Assembly: GCA_951640165.1 (NCBI GenBank)
Contig: OX621249.1
Span: 26,765,201-26,829,200, forward strand
Length of the DNA stretch: 64,000 bases
Reading direction: 5' to 3'
Source of the DNA: Pseudoips prasinana
Lineage: Eukaryota; Arthropoda; Insecta; Lepidoptera; Nolidae
Part shown: piece after piece, positions 10,529-20,341 of the stretch
Position numbering within the stretch: position 1 is the first letter of the stretch
Layout of the letters: each line of letters starts with the position of its first letter
Notes under the pieces: model-generated
Seen by the model: the letters and a program-made list of their open reading frames with translations, nothing else
Database searches by the model: none
Told to the model about the DNA's origin: nothing
Program-made: the position numbers and the translations under genes

Positions 10529-12179
10529 TATAATCATGGGTGGAACAAATGAACCTCCAGCGCTCATACTTATCACGCATGTTATTAAAGAACCTCTTTC
10601 AGCAGACGTCAAAGCACCTATTTGCCTTTTTCCTTTTTTACTCAGAACTTGGGGCATTTGAGATGGAACAACACTTATGCCAGTCTCATCCACATTGAAA
10701 ATTTTGTCTGGAGGGAACTTGTAGTCATCCATTAATTTCTCATAAAGGTTAAAGAAATGGTCCACACTTTCTTTATTGAATCCCTTAGCCCTGGCAAATG
10801 AAGTTCCTGTTGGACGGCGAAAAGAAAGTTCCGGATATCTTTCTAAAAAAGATTTTAGCCAATCTTTACCGGCGCTTTCATTTTTTGCCGAAAAGTTATG
10901 AGTGATATTATTTTTTTTTGCCAGCTGATAGGCTAAACTCATAACATCTTTTCGTACTAAACCAAACAACTTAGCTTCCATTGCTAATACATACTGTACT
11001 AACTGTTTCTCTAATTCTTGTGGTAATGTAGGTTTTCTTCCCAATTTCGCACAAGTCGCTACATCGGCTGGTATATCTAATTTAGCTGCCAAACGTCGTA
11101 AAGTTGTTCGGGGTACTTTGTACAGTTTGGAAGCTTTTAGTGAGCCCATTTTCTTATTTCGCACATCTTCGATTGCCTTTTTCATTGATACCTTGCACCA
11201 AGTTTGCCGCTTCCTTTGTGAAATAGGTATTCGTGGAGCCATTGCCTTAACAGAAAAAAAAAACAACATGTAGAAAGATTACAATATGGGTGGCCAATAT
11301 GGCCCGGTAGTCTATATTGGCCACCTAACTAGTGAGCCATAATAGCCGCAGGGACGTTTTTTATCATTAAAATTCTAACCTAAAAACTAGTGAACAATGT
11401 GCTTAAAAAATTAAACAACACTATAGACTCATAGTTTACCTACAAAACTGTGCACTAGAAAATACAATACGGGCCATATTGGCCAGCTAGGCCATAATAC
11501 CCGAAACTACTCTAATAAAAAGACCTAAAACTTTTGTATTTACACTTTTTTCACATAACCTCAAAATTTATGCGAAAACTTCAAAAAACCAAGATTTTGG
11601 TTTTTTATTTTTATCTTTTACAATTTTTTTTCTTTTTTAACGAAATTTGGTGAAAACTTACCTTGTTATGTCCCAAATACGCTGTAATTTATTTGATTAA
11701 AAATATTTATTTTTCACCTTATTTTTTAATTAATATCGAAAAAACACCCTAATTTTCAATCGAAAAGTCACCCGTCAAAATATCAGCTTTTTTCAAAAAG
11801 TTGGTATGTTTTCTGTTCGTTGAAATCTCTACTTTCCGATGGCGAAAAAAAATATATATGTTACTATAGTAAATCTTCATAGCAAATGCAAAAATATAAA
11901 AAAATATTTTTGAAAATAAATACAAAAGTTTTAGATCTTTTTATTATCTACAACTTTGCGATTTGACTTTTTTCGATAGGACTTTTAGTTTTGCCGGAAA
12001 TCGAGAAAAACCGTTTTTTACCCTTAAAAACACACCCCCATCCCCTTCCCGACCTCAGATCGCCCGTAAATTATTTTTCCTTTCATTTTTATAATATTCT
12101 CCTCCTTTTCTAATGGGTTTCATCCTACTATTATTTTTTTTCACTTTTTATTATTTTTAAAGGCTTCTACCCTGGTCTA

Positions 12180-12496
12180 AAAACATAACCTCTCCACATA
12201 AAAATACAAGTTGTTTGGCAGAACGTTGAATATATGAAAATGGTGGATAGGTGGGTTCGTGTGCTATCATATACTCAGTCCTAATTTATTTGGCCCTGGC
12301 CCACTGTATATTAAAAAAAAAAGTTTTTTTGCTCTTTTGTAGTTGCACCACTTTCTTAACTTTGTCTAGTCTTAATTTCAACTTGCATTTAAAACATCAC
12401 AAAAAATTATTGCGGAGTTCCAATTCTAGCAAAATATCCCTAGTGTGTGACAATTCTAATGGTATCTAATTTGCTTTTATAAAAAAAATTAAGAGC
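12180..12496. other. Remainder of LINE tandem unit and short AT-rich spacer
   Basis: The first ~70 bp match the end of tandem LINE copy 1 (around 880-955). The rest, up to the pogo 2 terminus, has no recognisable gene or repeat; the 72-residue ORF within it looks random. Confidence 0.5.
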
Positions 12497-13048
12497 TAGG
12501 GTAAGGATGCCAATTATGAGATACCATTTCTATTTTTGACTGTAAAAACAAAACTGTCACATTCGAAGCATTATGAGATATAATTTTAGGTAGCAAATTT
12601 AATGTACTTTAAATGTGTCATAGCTATTTAGGGCTAAATACAATATTTTTCTGGCTTTACTGTAAAAAGTGAAAAATATCAGAAAACAAGCCCATGGCAA
12701 CTGGTCTCCTATTATGAGATATTAGGGGTTTCTAATATAAGATAGTATCTTATATTAGGTTCCTTAAAATGTTAGGGGATAAACGAACAAAATAAACAAC
12801 ATTAATGTAATAATCACATTTTTATTGTTACTTATTAATTAAATATTATAGACAAACATCAGTCCTAATATTTTGGTACTATAATCATGAAACTATAGAC
12901 TAGCATCAGTCTTTAAAACAAAGATTTGAGCTTTACTCACTAATCATAATCATATTTAGCATTTTTAATACAAATATCAAAAGAAAAGTTATAAAAGTAG
13001 TAACAAAAATAAAAATCTCTTCTAAAATGTTGTAAATCTTATCATGTC

Positions 13049-14948
13049 TTACATATCTGAGCATAAAGAACACAAAAAATTATCCGATGCTACTTCTCCA
13101 CATTCCTCATGAGCCCATTTAAAACAACCTTGACACTTAGCCCATTTTTCTCCTCTTGTATCTTGTGAAAAGTTTCCGCTGCAGTAGGGACATTCAGCAT
13201 CATACTCATCCCCACTGCTATCCGCGAGCTCAGGCATGTCATCATCTTCGGAACTGGAACTAACTTCTGCAACTCTTTTCTTTTTCAAATCTTTTTTTTT
13301 CCCTGTTTGCGGTTTTTTATTTGATCGTTTCTTCTGTGTTTTCTTATTTTCTTTATCTTGCTTTTTATTTAGGGATTCTACTAGTGAGTTTTTATATGGA
13401 GAAGCCGTAATTATAGAAGCTGCTCCAGTTCTCCTAGAAGAAGAATTGTTCTTAGGTAGCCTGGGCACTGGGTTAAGTGCGAAAGGCGAAACATTTGATG
13501 ATGTACTAGGTGTTGGATTATCATAAACACTAACTCTTGGTGATGCCTTAGAAGATGCCAATTCTTGATGCTCATCAGGAGGATTTTCATCTACTAAACC
13601 GCTTTGCTTTCTCTGGTTTTCATCTGAATTTCCGATATTGGTTACCACTTCAGTTGGCTCTAATTGGTTTACAATCGAAGGAGGCACACAACTTGTATTC
13701 TCCGGATTTATGTTCTCGTCATTAATTATGTTTTGTTCTAGATCCTCTTCATCAAAGATTGAAAAGTCTTCATCTGCAAAAATATGTCGATTGCAGGGAA
13801 ACAAGCCAGTCTTGCGAAACCCATTTACAGAGCTGGACATGGTAGCAGCTTTTTCATAAGCCGTACCAAACAATCTTGCTACATATTTGTTTGATAATGT
13901 GCGTCCCGGATTGTTACGCAGCCAAGTTTCAATTTCTTGGGAGTAATAAGCTTTTAGTGGCTTCATAAATGCGACATCCATTGGCTGCATTTTATGTGAG
14001 CAATGTGGCGGCAAACAAATAATTATTACGTTGTTCTCTCGAGCTAAGTTTATCACATCGATGTTTCGTGTATGTGTGTAGTGGCCATCTAAAACCAATA
14101 AAATTGGATCATCTTTACTTGGCTTTGTAAAGTTGATAAAATGCTGAAACCACTTTGTGAATAGATGTGTCTGGATCCAGCCTGAGGGATGACAATCACC
14201 AATTGAACCTGCTGGTGCACTCCATTAGTTCTTGTGCCATATTTTTCCTTGGAAAAACTATTAATGGAGGCACGTAGGTACCACAAGCGTTCATACAAGT
14301 CACTATGGTCATGAGTTTTCCTCTTTCCAGGGATGTCAACGCACCAACCTGTTTTTTGCCTTTCATACTGACAACTTTGGAACGTTTATGTTGAACTACT
14401 GTTATTCCTGTCTCATCGACGTTGTAGATCCTGTGTGGAGCGGATTTTATCTTAGCAAGTTCAGGCTCATATAAATCAAAAAATTTGGCGACTGCAACCG
14501 GATTAAATCCTTTCACTCTGGCGGCAGAAACTGCTTCAGGTGTTCTAATTGATAATGTAGGATGTCTCCTCAAAAATCCACGTAACCATTTTTTACCAGC
14601 AGAGGCTTTAGTCACACTGAAAGGATGCCTTAGATTGTTTTTAATAGCCAATTGAAACGCCATGTATTTGATATCCTGTAGGCGTAAACCATAAAATCGT
14701 CTATCCATTTCTTTGCAATAACTTTCCAGCTCGGCTTCTAAATCTATAGGTAAGGCTGGTCGTCTACCCATACGAACCTGGACAAGATCTTCTGCACGGA
14801 CATCTTTTTTTACATAGCGCTCAAGGGTACCCTTAGGAACACTAAATTGTTTTGCAGCTCTTAAGTAACCCATTTCGTTTCTTCGAACTGCATTCACAGC
14901 TTGTATCATGGCATTGTGGTCCCAGGTCTTCCTTTTGATGGGAGGCAT
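13049..14948 (-). pseudogene. pogo-type transposase with PHD-like finger, single frameshift
   Basis: The N-terminal half (14948 to about 14220) has the psq-like helix-turn-helix, a CENP-B-like DNA-binding region and NVDETGITVV. The C-terminal half has LVLDGHYTHTRN and HCSHKMQPMD, giving a second-to-third Asp spacing of 36, then a Lys-rich linker and a C-terminal Cys/His PHD-like finger (CPYCSGNF ... CSLCSDM). The halves are in different frames. By comparison with the gene at 4301-11269 (motif LLMKGAPPG against LME.APAG), about two bases are missing near 14225. Otherwise the gene is complete, so it died recently or this is a sequencing error. It probably mobilised the surrounding element. Confidence 0.85.
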
Positions 14949-15166
14949 CTAAAACAAAAAATATAGGGTTCAACCCAATACCCATAATAATTGCTATTTT
15001 TGAGTACCACAATATGAGATATCTCATTTTAGGAACCCCAGCATATCTCATATTAGGAAAGCAACAACTTTACAAAATGGATGCCTTTTTTTTGTTTCAA
15101 AAAGAAAACACAATGAAATTGCATTTACATCTTAAAAGGGATCATATAAGTTACAAACCAAATATA

Positions 15167-16758
15167 CACACATCAACACAATCTAGGGATATTGAACATT
15201 TCATTGATTATCTAGAAAACTATAAACATTTTGTTATGACTGTAAATGGAAGAATTAAAGATAATTTCATGGCCGATATTTAAACATTAACAACACGATG
15301 CGATTTTGTTTTTCTAATTAATAAAAGTCTTAAATTAATTAAGCCATAGAAAATTACTGAGTGAACAAAAACATTTTATTCTTATAAAATTATTCAATCG
15401 AATTAAATGAATAAAAATCTTACCAAATCTGATAATCAGTAATCGGTATTTCCTCCTCTAACATTAATCACACAGCGGCAACGATTTTCCATACTTAAAA
15501 TTAAGGTGTCAATGTCTTGCTGGGGTATGCAGTCCCAAGTTCTTTTTAAATGTTCGAAAAGTTGTTCTTCTGTTGTCAAGTTGGGCGGAAAATCCCTCAA
15601 TGCTCTTCGCTGTAACATGTCCCAGGCGTGTTCAATTGGGTTTAAGTCTGGCGACTGTGGAGGCCAATCTAATACCTGAACATCGTGTTCTCGAAGGGCG
15701 GCCCTCACCAGCCGCGCTGTATGGGAAGGTGCATTGTCATGCATGAGCTGAAATTCTTGCCCCGTTAGGGCCCTGAGCGGGACAATGACACGTTCTACTA
15801 CCTCCTCACGGTATCTATGGGCAGTCATGCTGCCCTGAATCCAAATGAGTTGGGTTCGTCCGCCGATTCGTATTCCTGCCCACACCATAATTGTCCCGCC
15901 TTGGTAAGAGTGGACCTCCTGTGGATGTCGGAGACGGCTGACCCTGCCTGGAGTTCTCCAAACGCGTGTTCGTCTCGAATCTGGATGAAATCCATAGCGG
16001 GACTCATCAGTGAACAGCACCAATGACCATTGTTGATCACTCCATGTCAAATGTTCTTGAGCCCATAAAAGTCGCCTACCGCGATTGCCACGTCGCAGCG
16101 CTGGGACTCGTAGCGGTCTGCGAGCATGAAGACCAACTTCATGCAGCCTCCTTCGCACGGTTTGGTCGCTCACCAGCAGCTGCTGACCCTCCTGGAGCCT
16201 TTGCACTAGTTGCATCGCTGTGATATTGGGTAGTCTTCTGGCGGTCATTTGGAGAAATCGATCCTGTCTCTGAGTGGTAACACGATATCTACCTGTGTGC
16301 CGTTCTGCCACATCTCCAGTAGCGCGATAACGTGACCACAGCCTGGATACCACATTTTGGCTTGTGCCCAGAGACTCAGCAACGACGCGTTGAATAGCAC
16401 CGTTTTGTAACATGCCAACTGCCCGTAACATTTCATCTCGACTCAAATGATGGCGTGGCATGACGCTAAAAAGCTTACACAACCAATTGAGAAAAGAAAA
16501 TAAAACAATTTATCAGGTTTTCTTCAATTAACACGCAAAAAAAATTTTAATGCAACTTCTTGAAATTAGATACAACTCAAGATTGCGCTGTGCTTTGCGT
16601 GTTTTCATTTGTTTCTCATTTTAATTTTTAAATTTTGAATAAAGAATAGACAAGGTTTAAATCTGTAAATAAACTTTTTAAGGAAACTAAATAGGATTTA
16701 AACAATAAAGCCATGTTTGATTTCAAAATAACGTATCCCTAGACTTTGTTGATGTGTG
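15167..16758 (-). mobile_element. Tc1-like element, copy 2
   Basis: The TIRs are the same as copy 1 and TA flanks it (15165-15166 and 16759-16760). It is 1,592 bp long because of a ~23-bp extra stretch near 16652-16675 that copy 1 lacks; otherwise only scattered single-base differences are seen. It lies in pogo 2, upstream of the pogo transposase start (14948), so it separates that gene from its right-hand terminus. Confidence 0.93.
15436..16461 (-). CDS. Tc1-type transposase (DD34E), 341 aa, intact, identical to copy 1
   Basis: Residue for residue the same as the protein at 9229-10254, with FTDESRYGF, HDNAPSHTA and NPIEHAWD as the DD34E triad. Complete identity between two insertions 6 kb apart, in two different host elements, implies recent spread. 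No frameshift or stop, so it is a candidate source of active transposase. The Met at 16482 is an alternative start. Confidence 0.93.
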   Translation of the reverse strand: MPRHHLSRDEMLRAVGMLQNGAIQRVVAESLGTSQNVVSRLWSRYRATGDVAERHTGRYRVTTQRQDRFLQMTARRLPNITAMQLVQRLQEGQQLLVSDQTVRRRLHEVGLHARRPLRVPALRRGNRGRRLLWAQEHLTWSDQQWSLVLFTDESRYGFHPDSRRTRVWRTPGRVSRLRHPQEVHSYQGGTIMVWAGIRIGGRTQLIWIQGSMTAHRYREEVVERVIVPLRALTGQEFQLMHDNAPSHTARLVRAALREHDVQVLDWPPQSPDLNPIEHAWDMLQRRALRDFPPNLTTEEQLFEHLKRTWDCIPQQDIDTLILSMENRCRCVINVRGGNTDY

Positions 16759-17702
16759 TATATTAAGAGCTTTTAACGTAATAATAAAGTTGTTACGTAC
16801 CTTGTAAACATTTGACGAAAAATATTTTGTTTTGCGAAAATGTAATGACTACACGCACACGCTCTTCGATCGCCGGTGGCCGGCACACACTGGCAGACGT
16901 TTAGCGGTGTTGCTGTGATGATCGCGCGACACTAGCGCCAAATGGCTGACGTGAACAGTTTGACTAATACCTTGCTATCTCATATTAAGCGCCTATCTCA
17001 TAATAGGCATCCTTACCTACTAAAATTTCGTAAGTTTACCAAGTAGAAAATTGTCGAAACTCTACCTTTACTTAACCCTTTAACGTGCCGAGGGAACGGG
17101 AAAAGGCGCAATAATAAAAACACTTAGATATTGTTAAATTGTTATAATAGACAAGTTTTGGAAAAATAATTAAATTTCTGCCTAGTTGTGTTCTAAACGT
17201 GAGATTGTTCATTGGCGCATGTACCCTGGGATTACTCTTATGTAGGATATGTGCGTTTGTAATTGCCGCATCTATTAGAAAATAAAATATTCGGAGCCAC
17301 CATCTTCGGCTCTTTCTGGCAATAGGGTATGCGCCACGCTTCTGGTCAAACCTATCGACACCACCCATTCTCTTAAAGTCTCCGCCAGATAAGAAAAAAC
17401 TAAAAGTCGTTAACACCCGTCTACCAATGTAATCCAATATTTCAAAACGATACGAAAAAAATGTAAAGGAAGTGTCGCTAACACGATCATAACAAACGTA
17501 TCGCGGTAAGGGGTGTCCTTGACGCGTTCACTGGGCTTGAGTTACAAACCTTTTGGCCAAAACCATATTCAGTTGTGTTTATTTTGGAAGGTATTTATTA
17601 AATGAAACTCTTAAACCAAATTCAAAGTCAAATCATATATTTCAAATAGGCTCATAGTTTCGTATTAAATTATTTATTAATAATTGGAACACACGACAGT
17701 CA

Positions 17703-20172
17703 CTATTCGGAATAGGAATCTGAACCCGTGCCCGTGTTTTCACTCACGGAAATTTCACTTTCTGAAGAGTCTGTTACGTGTATAATAAAGCGATCGGCTG
17801 TTTTATCTATCTGATGATCGAGTCCCTTCATCTTGACTTCTTCCTTTTTGACGTGGTCGACACAATTTTTCCATTTTTCAGGTGTTACCTGATTTAAGGC
17901 ATCATTAAATAATTTTTTAACGTCTGTTAATTTAAATGTTGTATTGTGTCGAGCAACGTAACTTTTCGTGTCCGCCCATACGAGCTCTATTGGATTGAGC
18001 TCGCAATGATAAGGCGGTAACCGTAATACTATTACGCCTTTCTCTTTCGCCATTTCATCAATTGCATATTTTTGATAACCACTTTTTACAGATTGGACTT
18101 TTACGATTAGATGTGCTTTTGTGTCCTGTTGGTCGAACGCGATTTCTTTATCTTGCAACCAGTCCATGATCTGTTGCTTTCTCCAAGACGATGTGGGTAT
18201 TTTTTCCAATCGTCTGAAAGTCATTGTATAAAATTTAGAATAATTATAACAAAAAACAAAAATAAAATTGGCCCTTTATGTAAGTTGTAGGTACCTGGAA
18301 TGATAGCTTGCGTTATCCATAACAACAACGTCATTAGGTTGCAGCTTATTTAAAACTTTCGCGAACCATTCTTCAAAATGAACGGCATCCATGGCTTCGT
18401 GATAATCACCAGTCTTTTTACAAACGAAGACCCATTGACAATCGTCCAAAAAGCCATTTTCATTGCCAATATGCACTACAATGAGTCTGCTGCCCTTTCC
18501 TGTAGGGTTTTTAGCGCCAGTCGACAGACCTTCCAAAAATGCTTGGCGTGATGACGTCACAGTGGTATCGGTCCAAGCTTTCGCAACAGTATGACCTAAA
18601 ATAATTAAGGATAAATAAATGCACCAAACTACAAGGGAAGAAAATGAGGGTGCAAATTGTATAAATTAGTGACTCATAGTATGACAATTGATTTTTACCT
18701 GCATTGACCCAAGTTTCATCCAGGTAATAGATATTACGGTTTTCGTTTCTGTAGCCTTCCATTTCTTTTAAATATTTAGTTCGCCACAGAATTATTTCTG
18801 GACGTTCTATTAAGGCACTTTTCCTGTTCTTTTTTTGGTACTTAAATTTCAAATGTTTAAGAACACGTCTTAAGGTAGTTTTGCTAAAGTTGGGCAAAGT
18901 GTCATCTTCATTTATTTTCTGCTGTATTTTATCAATTGTAGGCAGCTCACCTTCCATGAAAAATCTATGCACTTTTTGCCTTATAGCTGTCTTGTCAAAA
19001 CTATCCAGTTTTTGGATTATGCCTAATTTGTTCTTTATCATCCCCTTGGGTTTCAGTTCATGGGTATCTTTATATTCCCTCAAAATTCCGTAAATAGCAC
19101 TTTTACTTACGCCAGTTATCTCTGCAGTCTTATTAACCATAGCCATATTGGAGCGGTATTCATTCTCAGGCCAAGTATTTTTAGTATGTTTAAATACATT
19201 TAATACTATGGTTTTCTCGCCAACAGACAAAATCGTACTTTTTCTCTTTTTAATTGGAGAATGTAATGGTTGCGATGATGAGGGACCTATAATCAAGCAT
19301 TTAAAAAATACAGTGTAAACTCTAGCGACACTTAAGGGAGATCCATGAAGTTTGTGAGCAACATGATAACGTATAGACAATGCATAACAACATAACGACA
19401 GTTTAGCAGCCGAGGTAAACACGTGCATGCTAATTACAACAAAAAAATTAATGTTTTTTAAATCGAGTGGCATTAAGGCTTTTGCAGACCAGCGCGACTT
19501 GTCGCGCGACGCGATATTAAACAATAGAATTTCTTAGAAATTGCATTGTTAAATATCGCGTCGCGCGACAAATCGCGCTGGTCTGCACAAGCCTTTAAAT
19601 GGAGTTTGCACTGTACTTTACTATTAAGTATAATAATGCAGTCTAAAGCTGACTTCACACTATGAGATATAATGTATAGTTTATCCCGAGATAACAAAAG
19701 AAACATGTAATATATATTACATCTCAGTGCAAACGGTTCCACTTTAAAGTACGGTGAGCGATATTAATTTATATCTCGAGATGTAATATATGTCTCATAG
19801 TGTGAAGATAGCTTCAGTTTTAAAATTTTATTGACATTACTTTATCGATCAAAAACACGATAAACGCAAAAAAATGTTATCTAATTATAATTGTCAATGC
19901 ATAAAATATGGTTGTCTCTGTGCCCGTTCAAGCGTGAAAGCGAATAAAAAACAAACAATAAAAAAATAATTTTAAAATATTTAAAGTTAATATTCACCAC
20001 ATATTATTTACACGGTTAAATATGAAGTAATTACGTACATAAGTCCGTCATTAGTCTATTATTTCATAGGTATACATTAAAAATAATTTAACCAACCTGC
20101 TTGAGGTTCAACGATTCTCTGCCGTCGCCTTTTTTGAGTTGTTGGTGGATCCATTCTCACTTCTTCACTCAT
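17703..20172 (-). CDS. DD82E (Sailor-type) transposase, four exons, 491 aa, intact
   Basis: Exons on the minus strand: 20172-20097, 19286-18699, 18595-18295 and 18213-17703. All introns are GT-AG and all phases fit, giving 492 codons with stop. Motifs: an N-terminal helix-turn-helix region (MVNKTAEITGVSKSAIYGILR), IYYLDETWVN (first Asp), VVVMDNASYHSR (second Asp, split by intron 3) and CELNPIELVWA (Glu). Exactly 82 residues lie between the second Asp and the Glu, which is the definition of the Sailor branch of the IS630-Tc1-mariner group. The C-terminus is rich in Ser/Glu. The hAT lies about 170 bp upstream of the start and probably cuts the promoter off. A remnant of a related gene is at 60547-60645. 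Confidence 0.9.
19473..19598. repeat. Near-perfect ~46-bp-arm hairpin (MITE-like) in Sailor intron 1
   Basis: The left arm contains GCAGACCAGCGCGACTTGTC and the right arm its inverse with few mismatches, separated by about 30 bp. TTAA-containing ends (around 19473 and 19595) suggest a TTAA target. It is non-coding. The GC-rich CGCGCGACGCG core stands out from the AT-rich intron. Confidence 0.75.
19647..19813. repeat. Second small inverted-repeat element in Sailor intron 1
   Basis: The ends AGCTGACTTCACACTATGAGA (left) and the inverse of AGCTATCTTCACACTATGAGA (right) form TIRs of about 20-40 bp with a few mismatches. Length about 167 bp, no ORF. It is probably a MITE; TSD not resolved. Confidence 0.6.
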
Positions 20173-20341
20173 TAACAATTACAAAAATAAAACGAAACAG
20201 TATCAAAGTAACAAAACAAAACAAAACACTAAAACAATTAACAGTAACAAAATAACAACAAATTCGTGAAAACTTTCCGATTATGGAGTACGTACGCTCA
20301 GTCAACCCTACGCGCAAACCAGATTTGGAATGAGTAATGAC

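Larger units (their letters stand above)
4301..11269 (-). pseudogene. pogo-type transposase with C-terminal PHD-like finger, split by two insertions
   Basis: Read 11269 to 10531, 8957 to 8561 and 5118 to 4301 on the minus strand. The first part has a psq-type helix-turn-helix and a CENP-B-like region, then NVDETGISVV (first catalytic Asp). The second has LILDGHTSHTRN and HSSHKIQPLD (second and third Asp). The third carries a basic linker and a PHD-like Cys/His finger starting CLYCESLY at the C-terminus. Across the Transib site the frame is exactly restored (GHA-YLRTQ). Across the Tc1 site the two halves are one nucleotide out of frame, so an extra indel exists there. Dead by two insertions; probably once the mobilising enzyme of the surrounding element. 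A nearly parallel gene is at 13049-14948. Confidence 0.85.
4005..11512 (-). mobile_element. pogo-type DNA transposon 1, TA target duplication
   Basis: The termini GAGTA..GGGTA.TATGGC (4005) and their inverse (ending 11512) are flanked by TA (4003-4004 and 11513-11514). The TA site is proven by the fold-back arm: joining the flanks reproduces the sequence of the opposite arm around 11935-11950. Iterated CCATATTGGCC-like boxes occur near both ends (4200-4265; 11286-11345; 11470-11500) and look like subterminal transposase sites. The element contains one transposase gene broken by a Transib and a Tc1 insertion. Confidence 0.85.
3780..12179. mobile_element. Fold-back element with ~230-260 bp TIRs, split by pogo element 1
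   Basis: The ends TAGACCAGGGT (3780) and ACCCTGGTCTA (ending 12179) open inverted arms that match for about 230-260 bp (3780-4004 continuing at 11515, against about 11930-12179). Flanking AAA (3777-3779 and 12180-12182) may be a 3-bp TSD, judged against tandem LINE copy 1 around 873-880. A TA duplication inside the termini is an alternative. Without the pogo insertion the element is about 0.9 kb and has no coding capacity. Superfamily unknown. Confidence 0.65.
1328..12260 (+). repeat. Tandem LINE 3'-end unit, copy 2, interrupted by two large insertions
   Basis: Copy 2 matches copy 1 at 1328-1988, resumes at 3581 after the Sola-like element, and resumes again at 12180 after the fold-back element (the stretch ending in the GGTGGATAGGTGGGTTC region near 12240 matches 938-953). 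Copy 2 without its insertions is therefore about the same length as copy 1. The interruptions are described as separate features. Confidence 0.7.
12499..17017 (-). mobile_element. pogo-type DNA transposon 2
   Basis: The ends share GGTAAGGATGCC and then ATTATGAGATA (12499 onward, inverse ending 17017), flanked by TA (12497-12498 and 17018-17019). ATGAGATA-type boxes recur inside both ends (12515, 12566, 12712, 12745 region; 15010-15050; 16975-17003), forming subterminal repeats. One transposase gene (13049-14948) and a Tc1 insertion (15167-16758) lie inside. Boundaries depend on choosing the inner TA at 17018; an alternative TA is three bases further out. Confidence 0.82.

Noticed and set aside
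12251..12469. Small hydrophobic ORF between the LINE tail and pogo 2
   Set aside because: No homologue recognised and no promoter or conservation evidence; likely chance.
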